Positions 1 through 12,981 are shown, numbered from the stretch's first letter. The stretch is 64,000 nt of DNA from Climacium dendroides (GCA_950106755.1 OX467083.1:49180555-49244554), one strand, 5' to 3'. Translations and numbers: made by a program. Notes: generated by a model not told the origin, from the sequence alone.

Positions 1-972
1 ATAAAGGTTCCATAAGCACCATCAACCTACTAGAGTATAAACAAAATTGCAACATTGATACTTCAAGTAGCTCATGGCATGTAGACAGACAAATAATTCT
101 TATAATTGCAACATGTACTACATCAAGCATAATGTATACCAGCCAAACCTATATATAGGGGTAAGAAAAGAAATATGGGAAACGTGAGCACAATTAATCA
201 CAAAAATATTCATTACACTTTAGGTTTTTATCATAAACATGAGATGAAATAATTGGATGATATTTCTTCAAGGTGAAAACATGGTAGATTTTATAATAGG
301 AATCGTGATAAGGGTTGTGACATGGTGTACTTAATATAATAAATGCATGCAAGGCCTCTAATCTCATACAAATGTTGATGTATATGAGTTGAAGGAAGGT
401 TTGGGGGATTTAGGATTTTTTTATGAATCACCACATTGGCTCACAACTTAGAATTAGGAAAATTTAGGCAATTTAGATGAAATTCTAAGTTAGGAATTAT
501 TAGTTGAACAAATTTAATCCATAATCATAAACTAATGAATTTTCCAATAGGTAGGAATGGAAATTTTATGACAATGGTGTAAATTTTAGGAACTGCAATT
601 ATGTGAAAATGATGAAGAAATCCTAGGAAAAACTAGGACTTCAGATTAAAAAGACATTAAGTAAGAATTGAAAAATTAATGAAATGAGGCAAACAGTTAC
701 ATTACCTAGTGTTGATATAGTAGCTTTGGCTTTAAAACAACCTCGGAGAAAGGCCCCTTCCGTTACATATTGTGTTCTAGTATCCGATAGAAAGGCAATT
801 CAAACTTCTATATTTTAAATGAGATTTTCATCAAAATTGATTATTTTTTTATCAAGTCAAATTTAGGTAAACCAATAGCATAGTTGTTTTACATAAATGA
901 TATGGTATGAATTTATAAAAGGATCAAAATTAGCAACACAATTATCAAATAAACTATAAAATGCTGTACATA

Positions 973-1189
973 CACTACCACAATATAGGGTGTTTTAAGT
1001 AAGTTTTTTTTAGTAAGTCTTAGTAGTAAGATTTTAAATTTAAATATTTTTAAATAAATTTTTATTAAAAATAAATATTTTTTTAGAATATTTTTATTGA
1101 AAATCTTCTAAAAAGTCATTATTTTAAAATCTTACTATTGGGACTATACTAAAAACCTTATTTAAAACATCCCATGTTGTAGTAGTAGC
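973..1189. repeat. MITE-like inverted repeat
   Basis: The left end reads CACTACCACAATATAGGG followed by TGTTTTAAGTAAG. The right end, read on the other strand, gives ACTACTACAACATGGG followed by ATGTTTTAAATAAGG. Further in, TAGTAAGATTTTAAA-type sequence is also mirrored. The core is very AT-rich and has no coding capacity. I could not fix a target duplication, so the superfamily is open. Confidence 0.5.
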
Positions 1190-1757
1190 AATGTTGAGAA
1201 ATAATATGATAACAAATTTAATACTATTGGTGTCATCAAATTAAGTTGAATCAAAATAATTGAAAAACATTTCTTATTGTTACAATGTAATTAGGGCCCC
1301 TTTTGAAATTTAAAGTACATGGGGGTAATAATGCAAATATTCAAACGACTAAAGTCTCATGGTAAAGCAATAGCACCCAACATTAGAGGATTTTTGGAAA
1401 TTTGGAGAGCTGTTTCAAGCCCATTTCCTTTACTATTCCCCACAAAGTTAGAAAATGGCTCACTATCAAAAAAAATTCAATAAAAAAAAATGAAAAAAAA
1501 AAAAAAAAAAAAAAAAATTGAGTTTTTTTTATAAATTTTTTTTATATGACGTGGCAGTCTCTCGGCCACATCATACTATTGCTATAGTGTAGTTTCCAGG
1601 TTTCCAAGAGCGCGGGAACTCGCAGCCCTCCACAAGCCCCCAATCTCCCCTAATGACCTACACTAAAGATGGAGGAAAAGTTGATTGGATAATTCGCTAA
1701 CCAAGGAAAAAAGCATTGTTAAAGAGAAAAATAATGCTAGTTGGGCAATTATATTAT

Positions 1758-1869
1758 AATCCACCATTGAATGGTGTACATCCAAAATTATTGCATTCAT
1801 TTGTTGAATTTTTAATCCACCATTGAATGGTGTACATCCAAAATTATTGCATTCATTTGTTGAATTTTT
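1758..1869. repeat. exact 56 bp tandem duplication
   Basis: Two consecutive identical copies of a 56 bp unit beginning AATCCACCATTGAATGG occupy 1758-1813 and 1814-1869. Identity suggests a recent duplication. The open frames that cross it are not credible genes. Confidence 0.9.
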
Positions 1870-3604
1870 AGACGACCCACCTATAGCCTTGCATGTGTTA
1901 TTTTTTAAAGAAAAGCGACCTTCTTCAAGCCTCACTTTGTTCCTAACGGGAGTGGAGTTGAATGTTGCTACATGTTCATTCTACATGGACGATAATTGGC
2001 CATGCAAGATGATCTCCTTTTATTTATAGGCATCCATAAATTTTCTCTGGGCAACATTTTCTTGAGTGCAAAAGCCACAACTTTCATTCAGAGTTTTCTA
2101 CAAATTTTTGGTCATGTTTCAAGAGAAGGGTGTAGACATGGAGTTGGATTGTGTGTCGGATAGGTACACTTGTGCTTCTCCATAATCTCAAAAGTATTCC
2201 CAGTAAAGATGTTTTGAAATTTGTGAATTTTGGTAGAAAAATGAAAGCTTCCAAATTGGAATGACAAATAAAATCTTTAGGGATTTTGACTATGTGTTCA
2301 CCAAAAAAATGCTTTAAAACTGCCATCTCTAGTACAAGTACCAAATTTTTGAAAAAAAATTCATTTTTGATACATCTAACCATAGGATCTTATATTACTT
2401 TGGTTTGAAAAGATGCAAAAAAAAATTTCAGAAATTTTCACCATGTAGATTGCAAGATATTAACATTTGAAGTAACAAAAATCCTTTTTTTATCTATGAA
2501 CAATGTGGGCAGCTGCACTTCCTAAGGTCAGATCATTATGAAAAAAATGTTCAAAATGGTGGTTATTTTTTGGATTCATTCTTTAAGTCAAGTTGGCTAC
2601 ATGCTTGAAAACTTTCAAATCATTTCAAATTGTAATGTTTTAATAAACAATCTACACCCAATTTTTATTTTTTTTTCAAAAATATTAAAAATTGAGTTAA
2701 ATAAAGGACTTTGAAGTTTATTTTAGAGTATAGATTCCATAACTACCTTCAAACTACCCACAACTAAAACTCCTAACTTTCATTTCATTAATCAAAATGG
2801 AATGTTTCAAGGATATCCATGTATAGATAAATCTAAAGAATCGATTTCAAATTTTTATTTTTTTTAAAAAGTGATTTTTAAAGAAGTTTTTTTTGCCCGG
2901 ACTGCTTGTAAAACAAGGAAAACTACATATCATACAATAACCTTTTAACCATGTAGTCAAAAGTTATAAAAATTGTTGGGTCTTAAAGCTACTCCTCAGA
3001 CACATGTTGTGTGAAAATTTCATTGAAGAAAAATGAAAATTCCATCCGTAGTGAGCTGCCCAAAATCGCTATGTTGCCAAAAAACGTTGTTTGGTCCTTT
3101 AGGGGTTAATTTGCCTTGTAGATTTGAGAGTTTGAAAGTGAAACTGACCTAAAAAACTCTAGACATGTGCTGAAATATGTTTTCAATTACTTGTGCAAGA
3201 CTCGAGGCAAGACTTTGAAGAAGAGGATTTTCTTTTGGGGGGTTGTTAATTTGTATAGGACTAGGGGGTTAAGAGAAATAGCAAAAAAAATCTAGTTTCT
3301 AGTGCATTGCCTAAAATTAAAAATAATTTTTTTTAACTTCAACCATACAAAAGTAGATTGCTATGACAAAATGTGTTGAAAAAGTTCATCCCATTTGACA
3401 GCATGGATTGAAAGATTATAACACTTGAAGATAAAAACAAATTTTTTCTTTATTCTTGCAAAATGAGGTCACTAGAGTTCTGGGGATAAAATTTTTGCTC
3501 TTGATGAATTTGAGTCTCTCCACCAATGAGCTCTAAATCTTATTAGGTACAATCATGCAAAATTTCATAAGCAAATATGGAGCCTAGCTTATTCAAAACC
3601 ACCC

Positions 3605-3790
3605 TTCAATGCAAAGAGGGCTCTTGGAAATGAGCCTCAAATATACTAAATCTTGGAGAAAAAATCATGTTAGAATTTCATTTTAAAAAAATTGAAGCAT
3701 AGATTTTGAGAAGCTATAAATTAATCGGGATTATGCATATTATGCCCTTTAACCTCATATAATTTTGGTGACCAATTCTCTTAGATTTGA
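3605..3790 (+). repeat. dispersed repeat R3, copy 1
   Basis: This stretch (GGAAATGAGCCTCAAATA followed by an AATCTTGGAGAAAAAATCA-like segment, then a GGGATTATGCAT segment) recurs in the same orientation at 63.79-63.95 kb and inverted at 55.39-55.48 and 55.86-55.95 kb. The copies have diverged and carry no open frame. No termini are defined. Confidence 0.6.
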
Positions 3791-3860
3791 AATGTGAAAA
3801 AAAGAATTAAAAGACTTCAAATGACTTTCATAATTTTAACACTTTCATGATGGAGCATTA

Positions 3861-4049
3861 TAGTAGAACCTCTCTAAGTACACCCTCTATAAGTTAGTAA
3901 GCCCCTCTAAGCCAATATTGTCAAACCAATCCTAGATTTGTCCCTATACAAAGGTTATGACTAAAAATGACCCTCTATAAACAAATAAACCTCTCTAATG
4001 CAATCTTGTTAGATGGCCCCAGACCTATTGGTTAAAAGAGGTTCTATTG
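3861..4049. mobile_element. Emigrant/pogo-like MITE
   Basis: A 189 bp element flanked by TA on both sides (3859-3860 and 4050-4051). The left end reads TAGTAGAACCTCTCTAAG and the right end, reversed, CAATAGAACCTCTTTTAA. The subterminal CTCTATAAGTTAGTAA also fits. These ends resemble the CAGTAAAACCTCTATAAATT termini known for the Emigrant family of pogo-type MITEs. It is non-coding and non-autonomous. The family link is by terminal resemblance only. Confidence 0.7.
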
Positions 4050-4889
4050 TATAATCTTTCAATCCATACGTGATATTGTTGTGTGTTCTTTTTCCATGAG
4101 TTTTCTAGCATGTCTAGTTTGAATTTGTATGGTTACAATTCAATTTTTTCTTATAAACTTATCAAAGTGTTGGCTTTTCGTTCAATTTGGAACAAATTCC
4201 AAAAAGCTCAAAAAAGGCCTTGGGCCTCTAGGGGTTAATAGGAACTTAGGCAACAAAAGAAACAAGAAATTCTTGGAACTACATGATGTAATTGTTTGAT
4301 CTGAGTAAGAGCACCTCCACAAGAGGGAGCATCCCACAAACCCACCAAGTTTCCAACTTAAATTTATTTACTGTTTACTTTTAATACCAAGTAAACAATT
4401 TTACTTGCCTAATTTCATCGTATGCCACACATTGCTTGAAACCCATTTCCAATTCTCTGATAGATTGAACGAGGGAAGAGGAGCTCATTATATGCACATG
4501 AGGGTGGTAGGAATGAGAACAACTCATATGGGATATGTTAACTTGACTTCACTATGAACACCCAAACTTCTACTAATTCTAAGTAATATATCCCACGTAG
4601 ATTGTTCTAGCTCCCTACCACTCCATGTGGATATAAGGAGCTCTTCTTCACCACTTTAAAACTCTGAACAAGATGAGTATCCATTTTTAAAACTCTAGTA
4701 AAGGAAACATTACTATAGATGGAAATAAATTCAACAAACTATATGTTCCAAAAAGAATTAATTTTTAAATGTATATGACTTTGTTTGAACTCCAACTAGG
4801 GTTGTTTATTTGAAAATCTGCCTCAAACTGTGAGCTCCATACTTTGGAGAATGTGTTTGTGGCATACCAAGTCACAGGCTCGAAGCACC

Positions 4890-5363
4890 AAGGTAGAACC
4901 ACCCATAGTTGACCAATTAAAGTGTCGACCAATTAAGGTGTCAACCAATTAAGGTATTGCAGACATGATCTGGAGTGTTGTGAGGCAAGAAGAAAATTTT
5001 CATAATTGCAGACATAGAAATGAGGAAGATTGCCAAAATTTTGATAATTTTTCACTTTGATATGAAATTACTAGGAATTATAGAAGGTGCCAGAGGGCCT
5101 GAACCCATGTCCAAACTGTAGAGTCACACAAAATCACTCAATCAGAGAGACTTTTTCATGTTAACTTAGGCATAAAAACAAGACACATGTGTCATACAAT
5201 TTGGTAATGAGAATGCCATGTGTCATGTCATCCAACTGAGATGCTTTATTAAACCATTCCCCCCAAAAAAATCTGAAATGCGTGTCAACCTCTGCGACAC
5301 TTCTCCCACTCTACTGGTTGGTATGATAATGAGGTACTGGTTAGTAATGGGTGGTTCTACCTT
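4890..5363. mobile_element. TIR element with AAGGTAGAACCACCCAT ends, copy A
   Basis: This 474 bp element begins AAGGTAGAACCACCCATAG and ends with the reverse complement ATGGGTGGTTCTACCTT, giving nearly perfect 17 bp terminal inverted repeats. Its interior recurs next to 27.5 kb and, inverted, at 33.7-33.85 kb. Short GACCAATTAA-type repeats sit just inside the left end. No transposase frame is visible. A TA target would fit the right side, but the left side reads CA, so the duplication is not proven. Confidence 0.65.
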
Positions 5364-8300
5364 ATTCAGTTGTCCACTTGCCATTCTGGGCAGTGGCCGG
5401 CCATTTTTTGGCTCTTGCTGTGGGCTGCACACAGCGGCAGGGCCTGTTCAATCCCCTGGGTTTGCGCTAATTCTTGAGCCGCTGTGGGTATAATAGTTTT
5501 GGTGACAAATGAGTGCAACATGTATTAGTTTTGAAATGTTTAGCAAATTATCTGTAGCCCTAAGCAATAGAGAACCATGAATATTAAATGAAATAATTCA
5601 CCAAAAATGAAATTATGCTTTGGTGTGCTTGATCAGAATTGCATAAAAATGAACCCTCAAACATCAACAAGGACATTTGGCATCCGATGGAACAAAAGTG
5701 CAAATATTCATCTTCAGAATTTTGTTGTGAAAAGGGGAAGTCTTCTACAGTAGTTTGACTTCCAATGAGTGCTTTTGTAATTTTGTAAGGGAATGATTCA
5801 CACAATAATCAAAGGGATGATTTCCATTGTCACCAATCTGTATTTTAAAGGTTAAGTGTTAATTATGTAAGACAAATAATGCCAATTGTAATCTATATTA
5901 TGCAAAATTCTTTGAAAAGCACAATAAGCAATTTGTAAAATTATTGGACCTGATTATACATGTGTCATGTGAAATGTACTTCACAAGAAGAATTGTACAT
6001 ATGGCACATTTAATTACTTCTAGACTTTTGAAAGTCCAAAATTAATATTGATCATCCAAAGATAATGCAAAACATCGAGAGATCAATGCAAAACATGAGG
6101 AGATTAGTAAAAAACATCTCGAGATCTCTTGATGTTATTATGCAAAGATCTCTGAACGTTTTGTTTAGAATTCAGTGAATAGTCTAAAAGTAGTTAAATG
6201 TGGCATACATACAATGGTCTTATCCAAGGTTGAGTTCATAAAAAGATGAATTACCATGAAAACCCAACCAATCTTGGTCAAAACTCTAACTTGTTACAAA
6301 AGAGACTATGTGATATATAATCACTTTGATAATGCACCAAAGATAAAGTTTATATTTCTAGCTTATGATTTTTGTTAGAACTAGCTAAAACTTCATCTTA
6401 GGGTGACTAAAGATTTTGTTTTGAATATATCATTATTTTTCCTTCAAAGTAGAATCATAACACTTCAATAATATAACTAGAGTTGTCTTGACGGACACAT
6501 TTTAGGATCCAAATGTAGTATTGTCAATTTGACGTCATAAGTGTTGTGTTGTTGGTTTGACATCGTATGTCGTATGACAATTTGTCGGTTTAAACATGTC
6601 TAATAAGGCCATTTTCAAAGTTGACTACTTATAGAAATCTCATTTCAAATATGACTCAAAATTTAGAATATAACAAGTGTTAATTCAATTGAGACACTTT
6701 AATAAAATGAAACTTTAATAAAATGAAACTTTAATATGTTAAGATTGGAAAGAGATAGTGTTTTATTTGAAAGTTATTTGAAAGTCAAATTTAAAGTTGA
6801 CTTTATTAAACTTTATTAGACTGATGGAGGGGTCTAATTGTCACCACGTCGGGGAAGATAACTATGAATATAGCTCTTTGTGTTTAATTCTTCATCAACC
6901 CTAAAACAATATCATGGCCATTTCTTAGCCAATGAATGACAAAATTTTTTTGTGTAGGATTGATGTATAGATGTTTATTCTTGGAATTTTGTGTGAAAAA
7001 GGGAGGTCTTGCATAGTATTTTGCCTTCCAATGAGTATTTTTGGATTTTGTTGAATCCATCCTTTTAAAGTTTAAGAAAATAGGTAATAGCAATTTCAAT
7101 GCAAGTTTCTCAAACTTCAAAGTTTCTCTCTATATGCTCCCATTCTACAACCATACATTAATGTATGTTTTTAATATTTATTTTCAAAGATGTAATTACA
7201 TGTCTTTTATAAGTCAAGAAAATTTTAAGAAAATTATAATAATTTCAAATTATTATGAATGTTTGAGAACAAAGTGAAAAAATCATATCAAAAACAAAAT
7301 ATGCTCAAAAAATCTGAAATTTCCATAATAAGGGGCATTCTACATTGTAGAGCATTATTAATTTATCATGTCATTCAAAAATTAGAAAAGCATCATTGAT
7401 GGTAGGCCCAAAGTTCTAATTGCAATAAAAATTTGAATTTAGGAATTTTTCAAACTTTCAAATTGGAATAAGAACTAGACTTGATAAACTTCAATATACA
7501 AACTAATCTCAAATTTAAAAAATATCATTTCAAAGGCTAAAATTTAGATTTAAAAAAAATTGCAAAATACACTACATAATGATCCATGGATTTATCAATT
7601 TTTTTCTTTTAGTAAAGATCAAAAAATGTCACAAGGAATGAATATGCAACACTTTACATTAAAAATGCATTCAAACAACTCCCATCCAAAGATTTGGATG
7701 AAGAAACATTTATATCCATCCATGAGGCCTCCTAGAAATCATCCAAAGAGCACAAAACATCCACTAAGGTGTTCCAAAGTCGGACCATTGTGTCATGTTT
7801 GTTGCTGACTTGCTCTATACATTTCCGGAAAAGATTACAACCCCTAACCTTGTGTATGACAAGCACATCTATCAATCAAAATAAATTCCATTCAATGTTT
7901 ATCATTATATCCAATAGCCTTATTGAGCCTTTGGCTAGTCCAAATTGTTCCATCAACATTCAATCCAACATTCACCATTATGTTTGATAACCTTATTTAG
8001 CCTATAATCTAATCCAAATTGTCACAATCACTGGACAACAAAATTTGTACAAATCGGATGGAGGAGTGGGTCTTCAAATTCTAATATTGCCATGATTTGG
8101 TTCATGAGGTAAAGACAAGGCCAGGCTTTCAGAACCCAAAAGACTGAATCCTATAGTTGCACCCAAAAAAAAGCACAAGTAATGAAAATGAGATAAAGAG
8201 ATAAAGAGATAAAGAAAAGGTGCCAAACAAAAAAGGCTCCTGAAAACCTTGACTGTTTAGGTGATTATTTTGTGAAAGCTTGTTTCTCAAAGAATGTTGA

Positions 8301-8900
8301 CCCTCCTCAAAAGTGCATGCACCTAGAATTCGGAAAACCAGATCGAGTCTCCTGTCGCGACGCCTGCTATCGTCTCTTACGACAAGTCGCTTTTTCAAAG
8401 CTGCAGCACAGAATCAAAACATCTCACCAACCTTCAACGAAAAGTCAAGCACTATGATTGGTGTTCCCCTGAACCCAGTGCAGGAATATTAATGTCAGAT
8501 CTGCACCAAAAGCACTTTCGACAGACTCCAATTTAAATCAGTGTAATAAAATAACCAATCGTCCAGACACCCAACCAAGCGGAGCAGGCCGGAGTTTCAA
8601 CAATCATCACCTGATTGGAAAAAAGGGAAACCAGAACCAGAGCTAGAGCTCTAGCCAGCCTCGAAAACACAACAAATAATTAGTGTCGTTCCTTGCGCAA
8701 ATGCTAATTCAACTGGTATGGTACAACTAAACTAACTAAACTACGGATCACCAAGATACGGCGGGGGGCAGCGTTACTTCTTCACAACATTCAGGCCCAG
8801 GTTCACTAAATCCTGCCAAATTTGCAGAAATCTCAAGGAAAAATTATATGCAGGGGGGGTTGTTTACACCGCACTACGAAAGCGCTGTTCAGGATTGAGA
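5364..8900. other. intergenic region with dispersed repeat R2
   Basis: No gene is supported. Two diverged copies of a dispersed repeat (R2) lie near 5.69-5.84 and 6.89-7.06 kb. Each carries a CCAATGAGTG-like phrase after a stretch describable as TTCTTGGAATTTTGTGTG or similar. Further copies are at 21.9-22.1 and 49.2-49.4 kb. A short (GATAAA) run is at 8.19-8.21 kb. Base composition rises from about 8.3 kb towards the bHLH gene, so 8.3-9.1 kb may include its 3' flank or UTR. Confidence 0.5.
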
Positions 8901-9116
8901 GCGTCAGATTCTCGTTTTGCAATGCCTGTCACCGATTCAAGCTCAAGCAAGCACACGGACAACTATTGTTGAATGTACGCTGCTGAGAGGAAGTCTTCAA
9001 CATCAACACCCCGAGTCTGCGCTCCCAAGTATAGCAATGGGGGATCGAGGAAAGCTTGTAGTGCGAGAGCTTGCGAGTGTAGCGATTTGGGGAAGAAGAC
9101 GGCAAGTGAAGTTAGA

Positions 9117-11659
9117 TCAGTTGCCATGGCCTAAGCATTCCTTCAACTGGACCACAGTGTTGGACAGCTCCTGCACTTGCGTCTGCAGGTGCTTCACATA
9201 CTCCACGGCTTCGTCCAGCATGTCGGCGGTGTTGGTTTGCCGGTCCATGTTGGGCACCAGGTCTTGGAGTTTCTTCATGCGCTCGCTGATCTTGGTGCGC
9301 CGCACGCGCTCCGCGATGCTGCGCGGGTGTGTGGCGAAGCCGCGGTTGGCGCGCGTCTTGCACGGCACGGTGCCGGAGAATTCTGCCAGGTCGTCGACTT
9401 CCAGGGTGGGACTGAAGGGACGGCTCCGGGCTGGCAGGCTCGAGTGACGAATCAAGCCAAGCTTGGATTGGGGAGAACTCGGGTCAGACACGCGAACACG
9501 CAGGGAACTGTTCCCCAGCCACCCAGGCGGATCCGTCACCATCTCCGAGGAGACTTGAAGCCTGTTCCCTGATTTTTCTGCTACAAATATCAGTAACATC
9601 ATGTATAAATCATGTCCACTATTAAGGAAGAGGACACTCATAAACCATTATGTGACTGATCCCGCATGTCCCCAAGCCAGGTAGAGGATACTAAAACTGT
9701 TAGGACATTGATCCTGTTGCCTTGTGACTGACCCCAGCAACTGGACTCCAACAATCAACACTGAGTTGGATTTTAAATCGCAAGTTCGGTGTAAGCATTA
9801 CTTAAGGGTTGTCTACTGTCCCTTCAGTATCTGCGGTCTACATGATCTCCTCCACTAATAAGAAAATCATCTTCCATTGTGTGAGAAATATTTTGACCTG
9901 GAGAGAGTTTGACTCTTGTAGACTTTCCCAAGTGATCGTCCCAGGTGGCAATAGTGAGTGATGTCCCAATGCAAAGCAACCTTCTACATAAATTGGTTAC
10001 AAGTGACGCAAAAATATTATCCTCTACCTTACAAGGCAAAGGGACGTGCAGAAAGTGAGGGGTTACCATTCTCTGCCTCGGACGTGACGCCTGACATGTT
10101 CGAATTCGATCCGTCGGGGGACTGCAAGAAGCTCGGCATCTTGAAGATGGGACTGCTGCAGTCCGGCTCCAGGGTGTCTTGAACGGCGGCCAGAAAGTCC
10201 GCCGGAGTGCTGCTCTGGCGGAGAAGGTTAATCCTGCTGGGCCGTGACCGCACTCCCAACGCATCTGCCAAGCGCAAAGACCATGTCCGAATTTACTTCA
10301 AATTTCAAGTTTCAGACACAAGAGAACTTACCCTTATTCCAATTGAAGCAGCACAATCTAAACTAGATAACCAACCGGAGGCCAAGAGACTCAAGGCGTA
10401 ACCCTTGCTTCCAAACTAGACCAATACCATCGTCCAGTTTGGTACTCGAAGTGTCAAACTTGTAAATCTTGAAGGTCTACAGGTCTCTCAAAGAATGTCG
10501 AATGGATGGGACTATTACTCTAACCCTTCCTCTTTTTCAACCACAATGTGCCCTCTGCCAACGAAAGTGACAGGAGAACGTTACGTTGCCGGGCAGAGCA
10601 ACCGCTTGCGCTGGGTAAAAGATCACAAGAACATACACATGCACCCGAACAGGCAGACTCTTGAGATTACGAATCATCTCTGGAAGTAAGCCCACAAACT
10701 GCCAAACTGTTCCCAAATCTCCTCCCTCTCTTAGGTCTCCTATTAGGTCTCCACATACGTGACCCAAAGCCTTGTGACCCAAAAGCCATTCACACACAAT
10801 CCAACATGATACTAAACACCCATAAGCTTTTGAATGTGATGACGACATTCGAATCCATGGACGTAAGCATCGATAGGCAGGGAAGGGACGAAGGCGTACC
10901 GGGCGTGGAGTATCCGCCATGGCCGGGGAGAGCCTGGGGCTCCGCAAATTTGTTCGGCAAATGCGTGGAGGGCGAGTGGAAGTCCGCGCTCGCGAGAAAT
11001 TGTTCATAATCTTTCAAGCTGGTGGAGCTCGCGGCGTCGACGACCGTGGGTCCCGTGGTGTCCATCTGCTGAGCGCCGCGTTCATTGATGGGCGCCAGGT
11101 TGTTGTCCGCGAAGAAGGAATCCAGTAAGTCGCTGTCTTCGGCGACATGCGAGAATGCGTCCTCTGTGATATCGGCCAAGGACTGGAGGAAGCTGCTGGG
11201 CGCGGAGTGGTAGCGTTGCAGCCCACCAGAAGGAGGTGGGTTCAGATTCGTGGGCCTGAAATTGTTCGCGCTCGTCACTTCCAAAGCCTCGTTCTTGCCA
11301 TTCAACACAAACTTCTGGTCGCGCCCGAACGGCCATTGCGACACTTCGACCGCGTTGCGGTACGAGGGCGCACTCGAACTGTTGCCCTGCAACCCTCCCG
11401 CTCCGTGAAAATTAGAGCTTGACTTCGGCTTCACACCACCTGCTGTTACTGCCGTCCCTGGAAAACTCCCCTGCAAACTTCCCTGCAAGCTCTCCTGCAA
11501 GCTCCCAGACTGTAATGAGGAATATTGCGATGCGAAAAACTCCCCCGAGAGTCCTTCTGTGGTGGCCGCATTCGACGACGGCAACACACTGGCCAGAGAC
11601 GACGAGTAGCCATGGTCACTCGACAGCATCGCACTCAAGGCTTCGTCCAATGTGCCCAT
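9117..11659 (-). CDS. bHLH transcription factor, FBH/AKS group (subfamily IX)
   Basis: Nuclear transcription factor expected to bind E-box DNA. The last exon (about 9117-9570) encodes a full bHLH: basic region [20 protein letters not shown], with the E and R residues that read E-boxes, then a loop with QTNTADML and a second helix ending near a GHGN stop. The [13 protein letters not shown] context is diagnostic of the FBH/AKS/bHLH122-130 group. Exon 1 (about 11659-10900) is Ser/Gln-rich with LQ-G-SLQ repeats. Exon 2 begins near 10264; a WDD-containing exon lies near 9983-9840. Three R-x-x-S-x-P-like sites (RYHSAP, RQSSTP, RHSSLP) fit the phosphosites/14-3-3 motifs of this family. The start [12 protein letters not shown] (11659) is chosen over an in-frame ATG at 11695 because a CTGCAG acceptor-like site lies between them. 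Donor at 10900 is tentative, the exon 3/4 junction is unresolved, and the whole bHLH lies in one exon. Confidence 0.85.
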
Positions 11660-11699
11660 CTCTCTGCAGTCACCACCAGGCACCACCCATGGCATGAGA

Positions 11700-12970
11700 A
11701 CACATGTGCCCGGAGCCTTCCTGCCCCTCAAAAATCCCACCCCCCGCCTCTCCCTCGCAAGATTCGCAAGATTCACACAATAGCCTACTCACCCATTTCT
11801 CCGCCTGGAGATGCTCATGCTACAAGACCACGCAGAATTTCAGGTTTCCCAAGTGATAGTCCCCGTGGACTGCCTCGTGATGTTCCGGGACAACGCATGT
11901 TGCGACTTTAGAAAGGAATTGAGACAGACCCCGCAAACGGGAAAGAGTTCGTAAGTACGTGGAGCGGGAGAGCACAAGAGCGTCACACTGACGAGCTTCC
12001 AGCGACGGATAATGTATCAAATCCGGCACGACGAGCGCGACCAGCATCAGTAGTTTAATGCGTGCTGGATGTCGGCATCATGATCCCTCCCACGATAGCG
12101 CACTAGAATGGTCTATTTTAGCGCCATTGGAACAGTGAGAATTCGTGAGCAACGTGGTAGGGATTCAAAAAGTGGAAAAATCCCCGTCGCGGCATTTAGC
12201 ATGCACCCCATGAGAATAAATAATAGTCGGATGAGCTCTCACTGAAATCCCAACTGACTTTCCGCCAACCACGGATATACTACGACGGAATTCCTTTTGC
12301 AGCTTAGGGTGCAACCGAACCCTCGGAGCTCCTCACGCACAACATGGCTATGGCGAGTGGGTGGATGGACCCAGCCAGCGTGGGCTGCAGAATCCGCTGC
12401 CAAAGTCTGCAACAGTGAGTGTGACTGAGTGACTCATGATCAATTGGCATCGATGACGGCTCGGCCTGTCTGCCAGGGTGCCGTGCCGTCTCTGCCAGCC
12501 TGGGATGAGCGCCAGGGATGAAATGAAGGAATCGATTGGTTCGAATTAGAGGTAAAAACGACTTCGCGGATGGACCTCGACCTCGTGTGCGGGTCCGCCC
12601 GCTAAATTTGGGCCCGTAACGAAGCTTAGAAAGGGTAGGCCCCCAAAAGGACGCTCTCGCGCAGCGCGTGCACCACGCGTTGCGCTTGGACTTCCCTGTT
12701 TATCCCAGACACCATGCCTACCCCTGGCCAGAAGACGTGGACTCCGATTATTTTACGAAGCCGCTGTACGTCAGGCCAGGAAATGGTGCAAGTATTGTGG
12801 GGCGAGGAATTACTGCGTCCGTCGCAGGCGCACTCTGAGAATGAATTCTAAAGAAAAAGAAAAAGGGGAGGTATGGTAACTTGGCCGGGTCAGGTGGTGA
12901 GTGCCCGAATGCTTCGGGGTGGGGAGCATTCAAAACTGACGAAACCAGAAAACACCGCACCCGGATCAGT
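11700..12970. other. upstream flank of the bHLH gene
   Basis: This stretch is less AT-rich than the surrounding DNA and lies upstream of the minus-strand bHLH gene, so it probably holds its promoter and 5' UTR. I cannot place a TATA box or start site. A plus-strand 24-codon frame starting at 12344 is too short to call. No RNA gene is recognisable. Confidence 0.4.
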
Positions 12971-12981
12971 GCCAAAAAAAA

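Larger units (their letters stand above)
1..3600. other. gene-free AT-rich region
   Basis: I see no supportable gene here. The open frames are short, lack introns or recognisable domains, and lie in AT-rich DNA. The stretch holds a poly-A run near 1490-1520, a MITE-like inverted repeat near 0.97-1.19 kb, an exact 56 bp tandem duplication at 1.76-1.87 kb, and decayed dispersed repeat DNA at 2.1-3.5 kb. Phrases from that repeat DNA recur at 30.6 kb and, inverted, at 42.8-43.0 kb. Confidence 0.6.

Noticed and set aside
1663..2029. Overlapping frames on both strands near 1.8 kb
   Set aside because: They depend on a 56 bp tandem duplication and have no recognisable domain.
9177..9572. Plus-strand and third-frame ORFs opposite the bHLH gene
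   Set aside because: Shadows of a GC-rich coding exon; they carry no domain, while the minus-strand frame encodes a full bHLH.
12440..12560. Possible tRNA or snoRNA near GGTTCGAATTAG
   Set aside because: No cloverleaf arms or C/D boxes can be arranged around it.
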